DNA of 64,000 nt from Stenotrophomonas maltophilia. Lineage in GTDB: Bacteria; Pseudomonadota; Gammaproteobacteria; Xanthomonadales; Xanthomonadaceae. This document shows, piece by piece, positions 8,372 to 24,214 of this stretch (positions within the stretch are counted from its first letter, which is position 1; every line of letters begins with the position of its first letter). Made by a program: the position numbers and the translations under genes. The notes beneath the pieces were generated by a model that saw nothing but the letters and a program-made list of their open reading frames with translations, did no database searches and had not been told where the DNA came from. The stretch lies in NCBI RefSeq assembly GCF_001676385.1, contig NZ_LYVJ01000011.1, positions 62,001 to 126,000 on the forward strand. Reading direction: 5' to 3'.

Positions 8372-8803
8372 ATGCGCACTCCGGTTGGCCGCTGGCTGCG
8401 GCGGCCTTCAACAGCCTCCTTCCTTGCGGCGTGCCTGTCCTCCGCCCTGCCCGCGCATGCCGCAGACGCAGGCAATGCACTTTCAAGTGGCCACGCACTG
8501 CTGGAGCGAATCACAGGCAGCGAGGAGGGGCGTGAGTGCAGCGACGCACTGTGCCGCGCTCGCGCGGTGTCCTGGGCCCAGGGTTACATCGCGGCAGTCG
8601 CCGACAGCAGTGCCGGGCAATGGTGTGGACGAGCCACGGTACTGCCCCATGAGCTTGTGGACCGCGTGTACAGCCACCTGAAGGCGCTTCCGCGCGCCCG
8701 CCTCGAGGAAGACGCCTCGACGCTGGCGCGGGAAGCTCTGGTTCACTCTTTCCCCTGTGCCCATGCGGCTCCATCGAGCAACAGCAGGCCTGCCCAGGAG
8801 TGA
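8372..8803 (+). CDS. Rap1a/Tai-like secreted small protein
   Basis: A 143-residue protein with a basic N-terminus and signal peptide (cleavage near ALPAHA, residue 30). The mature part has the Rap1a pattern: ECSDALCRARAVSWAQGYIAAV, then WC, then LPHELVDRVYSHLKALP, and finally a FPC near the end, with cysteines likely paired. Rap1a and relatives are periplasmic immunity proteins against type VI amidase effectors, but the fold is also common in proteins of unknown role. AGGA precedes ATG 8372. No cognate effector is obvious next door; the following secreted gene overlaps its stop region and is probably co-transcribed. Confidence 0.65.
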   Translation: MRTPVGRWLRRPSTASFLAACLSSALPAHAADAGNALSSGHALLERITGSEEGRECSDALCRARAVSWAQGYIAAVADSSAGQWCGRATVLPHELVDRVYSHLKALPRARLEEDASTLAREALVHSFPCAHAAPSSNSRPAQE

Positions 8804-8805
8804 TG

Positions 8806-9258
8806 ATGTCCCGATCCTTGATCAGTGCGTTCGCATTGCTTGTGCTGCACATTCCCGTCTCACATGCGTGGGAGTGCGAGACGGATCCTGCGAAGTTCAG
8901 GTTCACATCGGACTCGCCTTCCACGTTCAACCTGGGTGAGCGGGAGGAAGTGGACAGGGCCTACGCCGCCCTGGCGAAGCACCTGCAACCGCTGCCGCGC
9001 TATCCAGCACCGCGGATCTTCTATTCAAAAGGCTTCAGCGCGATCAGGGAACATGACTGCAAGGCCGGAAAGTGCACCGCCATGGAGGTGCTGGAAGGGC
9101 TTCAGAAATGCGGCGCAGGCGGAATGAGCAGGCAGGAGGCCTGTTACCCGTTGGCAGTCGTGCATGAAGGCAGGCTCTATTGCCTTCTTTACCCCGGCCA
9201 GAAGGACTTCGATCCTTCCAGGCCGTTTACACCCTATGTGCCCTTCAACAATAGCTGA
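8806..9258 (+). CDS. Small secreted cysteine-containing protein, unknown function
   Basis: A 150-residue protein with a signal peptide ending near SHAWEC (residue 19). The mature part has six cysteines (for example DCKAGKC, LQKCGAG, EACYP, LYCLL), which suggests a disulphide-rich exported protein. The frame starts as ATGATG beside the Rap1a-like stop codon, with CAGGAG at 8795-8800; ATG 8806 has better spacing than ATG 8803. I do not recognise the family. Tight coupling to the Rap1a-like gene suggests a shared job in the periplasm. Confidence 0.6.
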   Translation: MSRSLISAFALLVLHIPVSHAWECETDPAKFRFTSDSPSTFNLGEREEVDRAYAALAKHLQPLPRYPAPRIFYSKGFSAIREHDCKAGKCTAMEVLEGLQKCGAGGMSRQEACYPLAVVHEGRLYCLLYPGQKDFDPSRPFTPYVPFNNS

Positions 9259-9267
9259 TGCGCGGGA

Positions 9268-9903
9268 TCAGTCCCGCAGATCTTCCAGCTGATCGCGCGG
9301 GAAGAATTCCGGATCGTCCTGTCCATCCAGCATCGCCTCGACCCGTTCGTCGAACGCGCGGGCGGCGGCACCGGAGGCGTCGGGCTCCAGGAATGCGGAG
9401 TGTCCGTTTCCAGCAAGCCCAAGCGCGGCGACCGTTCTCCGCTCGCCGTCCTCGCCCCACAGATAGTCGTGGACAACGACCAGGCCGGCATCGTCCGTGG
9501 CCAGGAACTCGGCTGCGCTGCGCCCCAAGGCCAGAAAGAACAGGATGTCGTAGAGACTCTCCGAATAGGTCAACGACCCGGCAACGAAGTGCCTTCCGTG
9601 GCGGTCATAGGCCGCGATCCTGATGTTCTCCGCCTCTGCGGATCCCAGCACGAACTCCAGTGCCGCGCGGTTGTCCGGATGGCGCGCCAACATGGCGTTG
9701 CAGTCTGAAATGAGCGTCTGCAGACCTGGAGCATCCGGGTCGGAAAGATCCCCGCCTCCAGGAAGACTCCACTGCCCGCCGATCGAGCGCCAGTCCGACC
9801 AGCGGGACACGTCCGGCGGTGCGGCCGCAAGCCACCGCGCAAGATCTGCGCGTGAAATCCTCAATCTGAGAAAAGCCGAATACGGTTCGGACATCGCCGC
9901 CAT
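9268..9903 (-). CDS. Acidic cytoplasmic protein, unknown function
   Basis: A 211-residue protein without a signal peptide or membrane segment. It begins MAAMSEPYSAFLRLRISRADLARWL, so ATG 9903 and ATG 9894 are both possible; GGGCGGA just before 9903 favours the longer form. The sequence is rich in Asp and Glu towards its C-terminus (DDPEFFPRDQLEDLRD). I do not recognise the family. Its soluble, acidic character and its place beside a Rap1a-like gene and a gene remnant are reminiscent of immunity proteins, but this is only a guess. Confidence 0.55.
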   Translation of the reverse strand: MAAMSEPYSAFLRLRISRADLARWLAAAPPDVSRWSDWRSIGGQWSLPGGGDLSDPDAPGLQTLISDCNAMLARHPDNRAALEFVLGSAEAENIRIAAYDRHGRHFVAGSLTYSESLYDILFFLALGRSAAEFLATDDAGLVVVHDYLWGEDGERRTVAALGLAGNGHSAFLEPDASGAAARAFDERVEAMLDGQDDPEFFPRDQLEDLRD

Positions 9904-10061
9904 TCCGCCCGGGCATGGGTCCGCGTTGCGTGCAGCGGACAGACTGTAGCAAGTCCGGCAGCAGGCATCATCCGTTCGCTGATCGGCATCAATGCAGTCA
10001 GGGTGGACTGCCCGCCCCGCTGGAATGTCCTCTCTTGCGGAAGTCGCAACGGCAGATCTAA

Positions 10062-10269
10062 ACCCTCCTGCTGCTTGCTGCTCTGCCCCTTTCGACCGCG
10101 CCAGCCAGCCCGGAGCCGGCGAACGAACTGGCTCGCCGCCTGATCCGCCAGACACCGCAGGACGAGCGCATTCCGGGCCAGATCGCAGTGGTCAAGGACG
10201 GCCAGGTCCACCAACCTGGCCGGCGCCAACCCGCAGCGCTTCATTCCGCGCATCGCCGATCGGTATGCG
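10062..10269 (+). pseudogene. Remnant of a secreted-protein gene
   Basis: A stop codon (10059-10061) is followed in frame by a signal-peptide-like run (TLLLLAALPLSTAPA) and a plausible mature segment ELARRLIRQTPQDERIPG, then QIAVVKDGQV. Near 10209-10213 one base is out of frame; in the next frame the text continues sensibly as NLAGANPQRFIPRIADRYA. The stretch therefore looks like a gene that has lost its start and carries a frameshift. It ends against the 3' end of the SDR gene. It occupies most of the 9904-10275 gap; I see nothing else there. The family is not recognised. Confidence 0.5.
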
Positions 10270-10275
10270 CCCCCG

Positions 10276-11385
10276 TCAGCCCCGCGGACCGCCCATCACC
10301 GGCAGGATCACCCCGCTGATGTAGCTGGCACAGGCCGGCGAGGCCAGGAACACATACGCCGGCGAGAGCTCCTCCGGCTGTGCCGGGCGCCCCATGTCGC
10401 TGTCCTTGCCGAACTCCGCCACCTTCGGGGCCTGCTTGTCGGCCGGATTCAACGGCGTCCATACCGGCCCCGGTGCCACGCAGTTGACCCGTATCCCACG
10501 CGGCAGCAGCTGGCTGGCCAGCGCCTTGGTGAACGCATGGATGGCGCCCTTGGTTGCCGAATAGTCGATCAACGCCTTGCTGCCGAAGAGGCCGGTTTCC
10601 GAGCCCGTGTTGATGATGCTGGCGCCTTCGCCCAGGTGCGGCAGCACCGCGCGCGCCATCTGGATGTAGCCGCCGATGTTGGTCTGCAGGGTTTCCTGCA
10701 GATGCGCATCCTCCAGGTCCTCCAGGCGTTCGCAATGCAGCTGGAAGGCCGCGTTGTTGACCAGGATGTCGATGCCGCCGAAGGCCTTGGCCACCTGCTT
10801 CACTGCCTTGTCGCAGAAGCGCGGGTCACGCACGTCACCGGCGATCACCAGGCAGCGACCGCCTTCCTTTTCCACGTGCTGGCGGGTGATTTCGGCATCT
10901 TCGGCCTCGTCCAGGTGCAGTACCGCTACGTCGGCCCCCTCGCGGGCGAACAGCACGGCGACCGCGCGGCCGATCCCGGAGTCGCCGCCGGTGATGATCG
11001 CGCGCATCCCCTGCAGCTTGCCGCTGCCGGCGTAGTCAGGCGCGAGGAAGCGCGGCGCAAGCGCCAGTTCGTGCTCATGCCCGGGCTTGGCCAGGTGCTG
11101 GGCCGGCATCGTTTCCGGTTGGCGTCGCGTGCCCGCCTGGGTCGCGCGCTTCTTCGTGGCCTTGCTGGCCGCGCGTGCGTCCTTGGCCTTCTCCTGGTCC
11201 TGCAGGCGTCGCTGCCGTGCCGCAACGCGGGCGGCGCGAGGATCACCGGCGGCGGCCTTGCGGGTTGCGGTCTTCACCACGCGGGTCCGCGCGGCACTAC
11301 CGCTCCGGCCCGCCACTGTCTCCGCGCTCTTGCGCACTTGCGGCGAGGCCTTGCGGCGGGCGGGAACCTTCTTGCTGGTAGCCAT
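10276..11385 (-). CDS. SDR oxidoreductase with basic N-terminal tail
   Basis: A 369-residue protein. Residues 1 to about 95 are rich in Lys, Arg and Ala, like histone H1 tails. Residues from about 105 form a short-chain dehydrogenase of the YghA/YhxC type: the NAD(P) motif TGGDSGIGRA, the NNAA motif, catalytic Ser (NTGSETGLFG), and YSATKGA with Tyr and Lys. The end, YISGVILPVMGG, is typical for the family. These enzymes usually lack the basic tail. AAGGAGATCGC before ATG 11385 is a strong ribosome site, so the tail belongs to the protein. Substrate unknown; close families are often stress-induced. Confidence 0.85.
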   Translation of the reverse strand: MATSKKVPARRKASPQVRKSAETVAGRSGSAARTRVVKTATRKAAAGDPRAARVAARQRRLQDQEKAKDARAASKATKKRATQAGTRRQPETMPAQHLAKPGHEHELALAPRFLAPDYAGSGKLQGMRAIITGGDSGIGRAVAVLFAREGADVAVLHLDEAEDAEITRQHVEKEGGRCLVIAGDVRDPRFCDKAVKQVAKAFGGIDILVNNAAFQLHCERLEDLEDAHLQETLQTNIGGYIQMARAVLPHLGEGASIINTGSETGLFGSKALIDYSATKGAIHAFTKALASQLLPRGIRVNCVAPGPVWTPLNPADKQAPKVAEFGKDSDMGRPAQPEELSPAYVFLASPACASYISGVILPVMGGPRG

Positions 11386-11416
11386 GCGATCTCCTTCGAA
11401 CGTGTGATCGAGTCGG

Positions 11417-11650
11417 TCAGGCGCGGTCGGCCACACCCTGCACGCCGGCGTGGCCGGCACAATGCGCACAGCAGAAGATCTGGCCGTTGCCTTCGACGCC
11501 ATGGCCGATCACCGCGCAGTTGCAGTGCGCGCAGCGCGGTGCGAAGGCATGGATCGCGCATTCGAACGAGTCGAAGGTTCCGCTGCGCCCGCCCTGCTGC
11601 AGGGTGAAGCTCTTGTCGTAGTCGTTGCCGCAGACATCGCAGGTCGCCAT
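11417..11650 (-). CDS. Cysteine-rich, metallothionein-like zinc-binding protein
   Basis: A 77-residue protein with ten cysteines. An N-terminal CDVCGNDYDKSF resembles a zinc knuckle, and the C-terminal part CAHCNCAVIGHGVE with FCCAHCAGH resembles bacterial metallothioneins (SmtA/BmtA type). GGAGG precedes ATG 11650. It is encoded just upstream of the SDR gene (31 bases apart), so the two are probably in one transcript. Role in metal storage or as a zinc-ribbon protein is inferred. Confidence 0.6.
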   Translation of the reverse strand: MATCDVCGNDYDKSFTLQQGGRSGTFDSFECAIHAFAPRCAHCNCAVIGHGVEGNGQIFCCAHCAGHAGVQGVADRA

Positions 11651-11802
11651 GGCGTACCTCCGTGGAGTGGAAGGGACCCGCAGTGTGACCGTCGCTCTTG
11701 TCGGCAACGGTGAATGCTCCGTGTCCCGTGCGTGCACGCCGTTCATGCCGCCACCACGCCGCGCGCGGCACGCTGGCCCCCTCACCACCACGGAGCAGGA
11801 CC

Positions 11803-12111
11803 ATGATGCGCGCATTCAGCGTAGCTGTACTGAGCGTGGCCGTTGCCGCCTGCAACAGCACGCCGATGGCCCAGGTGCAGCCGATCGACGGCGTGATATC
11901 CGGCCAGTGCCACAGCGACAGGGTGCGCGGCGCGGTGGGCCTTGCCGCCTCCGACGCGACCGTTGCGCGCGCACGCGTGGATAGCGACAGCCTGCAGGTA
12001 CGCGTGCTGCGTCACGACGGCCCGCGGGTGCCACCGGCCAGCGAAGGCGGTGACCGCCTGACCATCGAGGAGGGCCGCACCAACAACATCACCGCGATCT
12101 ACTGCGGCTGA
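11803..12111 (+). CDS. I78-type inhibitor-like lipoprotein (divergent)
   Basis: A 102-residue lipoprotein precursor with lipobox VAAC at about residues 14-17. After a short linker the domain has GQCHSDRVRGAVGL, then a variable middle, RLTIEEG, and the terminal ITAIYCG. The two cysteines and the end CG match I78 inhibitors, although the Pro-Gly and TMD parts seen in the other two copies are changed (LRHDGPRVPP). GGAGCAGG precedes ATG 11803. Its last 23 bases overlap the 3' end of the convergent topoisomerase gene. Confidence 0.6.
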   Translation: MMRAFSVAVLSVAVAACNSTPMAQVQPIDGVISGQCHSDRVRGAVGLAASDATVARARVDSDSLQVRVLRHDGPRVPPASEGGDRLTIEEGRTNNITAIYCG

Positions 12112-13144
12112 GCCGGCGCGCCCGGCGCAGCACGCGCAGGGTGGCCTGTTCCCACTGCCGCGGGCCACGCAGGCCGGCCAGCTTGGCCAGTTCGCCACGC
12201 TCCCAGCCGGTAAATACGCAGGGGTCGATATAGGCCTTGCGGCACACGGCCGGCGTGTTGCCCAACCGCGCAGCCACCTGGCACACCACGGCACGCTGCG
12301 CCTGCGCCAGCGCGCGCCGGCTGGCCGGTTCCGGCACGCCGGTCGCCGCGAACGCCTGCACAGCCGCCACGGTACCGCCCCACGTACGGAAGTCCTTGGC
12401 CGTGAAGTCTTCGCCCATCACCCCGCGCAGGTAGTCGTTCACCGCCCCGGAATCCACCGGCTGCACGGCGCCTTGGTCATCGCGGTACTGGAAAAGCGCC
12501 TGCCCTGGCAGCTGCTGCAGGCGCCGCACCAGCATCGCGAGCCGGCGGTCACCGACGGTCACTTCCTGCAACTGCCCGGACTTGCCGCGGAAACGCATCC
12601 GGACCCGGCCCCCGCGCAGCAATTCCAGATGGCGGTTGCGCAGCGTGGTCAGCCCAAAGGAACGGTTCTGCTGCGCATAGGCTTCGTTGCCTACCCGCAC
12701 CAGGGTATCGGCCAGCAGCGCGACCACCACGGCGAGCACCTTTTCCCTCGGGAAGCCTGGCCGCCTGAGATCGCGCGACAGCCGCCTGCGCAATGCCGGC
12801 AGGGCTTCACCGAAGGCGATGACACGGTCGAACTTGCCGGCGTCCCGCTCTTTCGCCCAGTCCGGGTGATAGCGGTACTGCTTGCGTCCGCGTGCATCGC
12901 GTCCGGTGGCCTGCAGGTGGCCGTTGGCATGGGCACAGATCCATACGGCGGTGTACGCCGGCGGGATCGCCAACGCGCGGATGCGCTGCAGGGTGGCAGC
13001 ATCGCGCACCACGTGGCCATCGGCATCGCGGTAACTGAAACCCCTGCCGGCGCGGCGCCGGCTGATGCCCGGCTGGGTGTCATCGACATAGCGCAGGCCG
13101 GCGGCGCGTGCCGCCTGGCGTTCGGGGGTGGCAGCGGCTGGCAT
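12089..13144 (-). CDS. DNA topoisomerase IB (poxvirus-like)
   Basis: A 351-residue bacterial type IB topoisomerase. Visible landmarks are the N-terminal YVDDTQPGISRRRAGRGFSY, then IPPAYTAVWIC, the DTLVRVGNEAYAQQNRSFGLTTL segment with an active-site Arg, KDFRTWGGT with a second Arg, and the catalytic Tyr in RKAYIDP. The enzyme relaxes supercoils by a 3'-phosphotyrosine link. ATG 13144 gives the usual family N-terminus; an extension of 19 codons is open but unlikely. It stands alone and runs convergent with the I78-type gene. Confidence 0.88.
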   Translation of the reverse strand: MPAAATPERQAARAAGLRYVDDTQPGISRRRAGRGFSYRDADGHVVRDAATLQRIRALAIPPAYTAVWICAHANGHLQATGRDARGRKQYRYHPDWAKERDAGKFDRVIAFGEALPALRRRLSRDLRRPGFPREKVLAVVVALLADTLVRVGNEAYAQQNRSFGLTTLRNRHLELLRGGRVRMRFRGKSGQLQEVTVGDRRLAMLVRRLQQLPGQALFQYRDDQGAVQPVDSGAVNDYLRGVMGEDFTAKDFRTWGGTVAAVQAFAATGVPEPASRRALAQAQRAVVCQVAARLGNTPAVCRKAYIDPCVFTGWERGELAKLAGLRGPRQWEQATLRVLRRARRLSRSRSR

Positions 13145-13253
13145 GCGCGACAGTGTCGCCAGGGCGGCGCCGCGATCCTGTCGATAACGCAAGACAAACA
13201 CGTGAGGACCGGTTCGCCGCTATGCTCAGGCGCTCACAACCCCTTCCGGAGTC

Positions 13254-13646
13254 ATGATGCCGTTCCCGATTCGCGCCCGTTCGCTTTCCGCCCTGCTGCT
13301 GCCGGCCGTGCTGGCCCTGACTGCCTGCCAGGCGCCGGCGCTGGATGAACAGGATGCGGCCACCGCGCATGCCCAGCAGGCCGCCGAAGCGGCCAAGGCA
13401 CCGGCCGATGAGGCCGGCAAGGCCACCGAGGCCCCGCCGGTCGGCAGCTGCGATGCCAGCCAGGTGCAGAGCCTGGTCGGCCAGGCCTACACCGATGCCC
13501 TCGGCAAGCAGGCGCAGGAGGATGCCGGTGCCAGCCAGCTCCGCGTGCTGAAGCCCAATGACGTGGCCACCATGGAGTTCCTCGGCGACCGCCTGAACAT
13601 CGAAGTGGACGACAAGGGCCTGGTCAGCGGCGTGCGCTGCGGCTGA
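13254..13646 (+). CDS. I78-family inhibitor-like lipoprotein
   Basis: A 130-residue precursor with lipobox LTAC (Cys about 24) and an Ala/Glu-rich linker of about 40 residues that likely spans part of the periplasm. The domain begins SCDASQVQSLVGQ and ends GVRCG, with RVLKPNDVATMEFLGDRLN in the middle, the I78 signature. The linker is longer than in the copy at 5381. CCGGAG precedes ATGATG at 13254. A GC-rich hairpin follows the stop. Confidence 0.8.
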   Translation: MMPFPIRARSLSALLLPAVLALTACQAPALDEQDAATAHAQQAAEAAKAPADEAGKATEAPPVGSCDASQVQSLVGQAYTDALGKQAQEDAGASQLRVLKPNDVATMEFLGDRLNIEVDDKGLVSGVRCG

Positions 13647-13655
13647 GTCCCACCC

Positions 13656-13681
13656 CGCGCCGGCACTGGGTTGCCGGCGCG
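13656..13681 (+). terminator. Terminator-like hairpin
   Basis: A nine-base stem CGCGCCGGC / GCCGGCGCG with an eight-base loop, starting ten bases after the I78 stop codon. There is only a weak T run after it, so it may be a repeat remnant or a Rho-assisted stop. Confidence 0.5.
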
Positions 13682-13820
13682 TTCCGTTGCACCTGCAACC
13701 GTGTATTGCGGCATTGCAGCAACCTGTGATCTAGTCGAGGCATCCGGTGGCCTCACGATGCGCTCCAGGGAATGAGCGGGGACGAGTGTCGCCGCCAACC
13801 CTATACGCATCGAGGTAGAG

Positions 13821-22177
<8,357 letters not shown>

Positions 22178-22329
22178 CTGGCGGGCGAAAGAAACGGCCG
22201 CTCAGCGGTACCGCTGCCTGTCACGCTAGCGACGTGCGGGCGAGCAGCAATGAAGAAAGTTGCAAAAGCATCCACACAGGGACATGCCGACATACACTGC
22301 CGCTTCAACCCGTACTCGCGGAGCCTTCG

Positions 22330-23196
22330 ATGCGTATCGGCCTGGCAGCCAACCGTCTCCACCATCACGATGCGCGCGCCGCTCTGTTCCGCTGGCTGCA
22401 TGCCAGCGAACGCGGGCTGCGGGAGCTGGGCGTATCACTGCACGCGGTCGGCCGTACCTACGGCGCGATCATGCAGCAAGGCTTCCTGCGCGGATACGAG
22501 GGCCTTCGCCCCTATCCCTATGGCCGCCAGGGTGGCCTGATGAAGCTGGTTGCCGAAGTGGTCGGCATGGGCCCGGAACGGACACTGGATGGCGCCATCT
22601 ACCTGATCGACCCGGTGGATCCCTCTTCGGTGTTCCCGGAAGCCACCGCGCTGAAGCGCCAATGTGTCATCCACGGCAAACCGTTCATTTCGACCGTGGC
22701 CACGGCGCGTGACTGGGTCGAGGTGGAGCGCATCCATGCTGGCCTGGCCGCCGATGCCGGCGCCGACGATCTGCATGCATTCGGGACACAGACGCTGGCG
22801 TTGATCGCGCACGATGCGATGAAACCGGCGATGCTCGACTTCGCCGATGAACACTTCGATGTGCTGGCGCGGTTCGCCGAGCGGGTGGCCACCGGCACCA
22901 CCGGCCAGCAGCTGAACCAGCTGGCCTGGAGCCGCGGCTGGCCGAGTGATACGCCGTGGGTGACGCGCTATCAGAGCGGCCCGATGGGCGGTGATGCACA
23001 GATTGCCGACCGGGTGCTGGAAGGGCGTTGCCAGCGCGCGATCTTCTTCGAGGATCCGCATGTGGCCCGCCAGCACGAGGCCGATATCCAGCTGCTGGAA
23101 CGCGCGGTGACCACGGTCACCGACCAGGCGGTGTGCATCACCGCACCGCGGGTGGCGGCGCGCTGGGCGGCCGCAGCCGCGTTGCGCGCGGGGTGA
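22330..23196 (+). CDS. mgsA: Methylglyoxal synthase, tandem two-domain form
   Basis: A 288-residue protein, about twice the size of E. coli MgsA (152). The C-terminal half (about 155-288) has the active-site set: LIAHDAMKPAMLDF, SGPMGGDAQIA with the catalytic Asp, and a His and Asp in RQHEADIQLL. The N-terminal half (1-145) repeats the same order in a worn form (GLAANRLHHHDARAALFRW, then GRQGGLMKLVAEVVG) without the catalytic Asp and His. The enzyme turns dihydroxyacetone phosphate into methylglyoxal. It is transcribed away from the histidine kinase; the 152-base gap must hold both promoters. Confidence 0.88.
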   Translation: MRIGLAANRLHHHDARAALFRWLHASERGLRELGVSLHAVGRTYGAIMQQGFLRGYEGLRPYPYGRQGGLMKLVAEVVGMGPERTLDGAIYLIDPVDPSSVFPEATALKRQCVIHGKPFISTVATARDWVEVERIHAGLAADAGADDLHAFGTQTLALIAHDAMKPAMLDFADEHFDVLARFAERVATGTTGQQLNQLAWSRGWPSDTPWVTRYQSGPMGGDAQIADRVLEGRCQRAIFFEDPHVARQHEADIQLLERAVTTVTDQAVCITAPRVAARWAAAAALRAG

Positions 23197-23291
23197 GGGT
23201 TTCGGCCAACGGCTGAGCCGGCCTCGGACAGTTTCCGTGCATGGCAGCCACGGAAGAAGGACGGAAGAGCAAGAGCGGGTCGCGCGCTTTT

Positions 23292-23379
23292 GTAGGGCCG
23301 AGCCATGCTCGGCCGCTTTTGGTCGCAAGGGCTGAATAGAAGCGCTACGCGCATTAGCCGAGCATCGGCTCGGCTCTAC
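23292..23379. repeat. SMAG pair downstream of mgsA
   Basis: GTAGGGCCGAGCCATGCTCGG at 23292-23312 and the inverse copy GCCGAGCATCGGCTCGGC ending CTAC at 23379. The second copy's GTAG head contains the TAG stop codon of the minus-strand protease gene (23376-23378). Confidence 0.85.
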
Positions 23380-24155
23380 AGCAGTTGCCGGAGCATGGCC
23401 TTCAGTCGGCGCCCTTCCAGCTGGAAGTAATCGCGCTGATCGCGCCAGGCGGGGAAGCGTTGTTCCACTTCGTGCCAGAACGCGGGCGAGTGATTCGGCT
23501 GGATGAGGTGGCAGAGCTCGTGCACCAGCACGTACTCGAACGCCTCAGGGCGGCCCAGCACCAGGGCCAGGTCCAGTGCCATGCTGCCATCGGGGGCGAG
23601 CGAGCCCCATTGCGAGGACATCACCTTCAATCGCAGGCGGCTGGGCGCGCGTGGCAGGGTGGGCAGGTACTTCGGCAGCCAGCGGCCGACGTCGGCGCGG
23701 GTCTGCGCTTCGTAGAACTCGCGCAGCAGGCGGCGCAGGGTGGCGTCACCACCACGGGCCGGCCACTGCACACAGGCGCCGTGCGCGTCGATCTCCAGCC
23801 GTGCGTAGCGGCCTTCCTGCCAGCGCAGCGGCAACAATTCGCCGCGCAACGGCAGCACGCCGTCCTCGCCCGGCTGCAGCGGGGCCGGCAGGCCCTGGCC
23901 CTGGTACTGGCGCAGCTGCAGTGCCAGCCAGTCGCGGTGCTGTTCCAGGAAGCGTTCGCCCATCACCAGACTTGCGCGCGGCGGCAGGGTCAGGCGTGCG
24001 CCGCGCTCGTCCACGCTCAGCTTGATCCGGCGCGCACGCGGATCGCGCACGCGCAGCACCTCGATCTCGGCATCCTCCAGGCGCAGGCGCACAGTGTCGC
24101 GCTGCACGGTGGCGGGCGGGGTCGGGCTGATCAGGCGGCGCAGCAGACGGCTCAT
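23376..24155 (-). CDS. DUF45/YgjP-type zinc metalloprotease
   Basis: A 259-residue soluble protein of the YgjP (WLM/DUF45) family. The zinc motif is HELCHLIQPNHSPAFW near residues 210-225, with a third ligand expected in the second His region. The middle has the usual SSQWGSLAPDGSM before the motif. Substrates of this family are unknown. ATG 24155 (MSRLLRRLI) is preferred to a start 16 codons upstream. The TAG stop is part of a SMAG repeat head, so the true ancestral C-terminus may have been longer. Confidence 0.82.
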   Translation of the reverse strand: MSRLLRRLISPTPPATVQRDTVRLRLEDAEIEVLRVRDPRARRIKLSVDERGARLTLPPRASLVMGERFLEQHRDWLALQLRQYQGQGLPAPLQPGEDGVLPLRGELLPLRWQEGRYARLEIDAHGACVQWPARGGDATLRRLLREFYEAQTRADVGRWLPKYLPTLPRAPSRLRLKVMSSQWGSLAPDGSMALDLALVLGRPEAFEYVLVHELCHLIQPNHSPAFWHEVEQRFPAWRDQRDYFQLEGRRLKAMLRQLL

Positions 24156-24214
24156 GTGCCCAGCATAGCGCCGCTTCGGGCCGCCAGATGACCGGCGGCC
24201 CATGAGGTGCGTGT

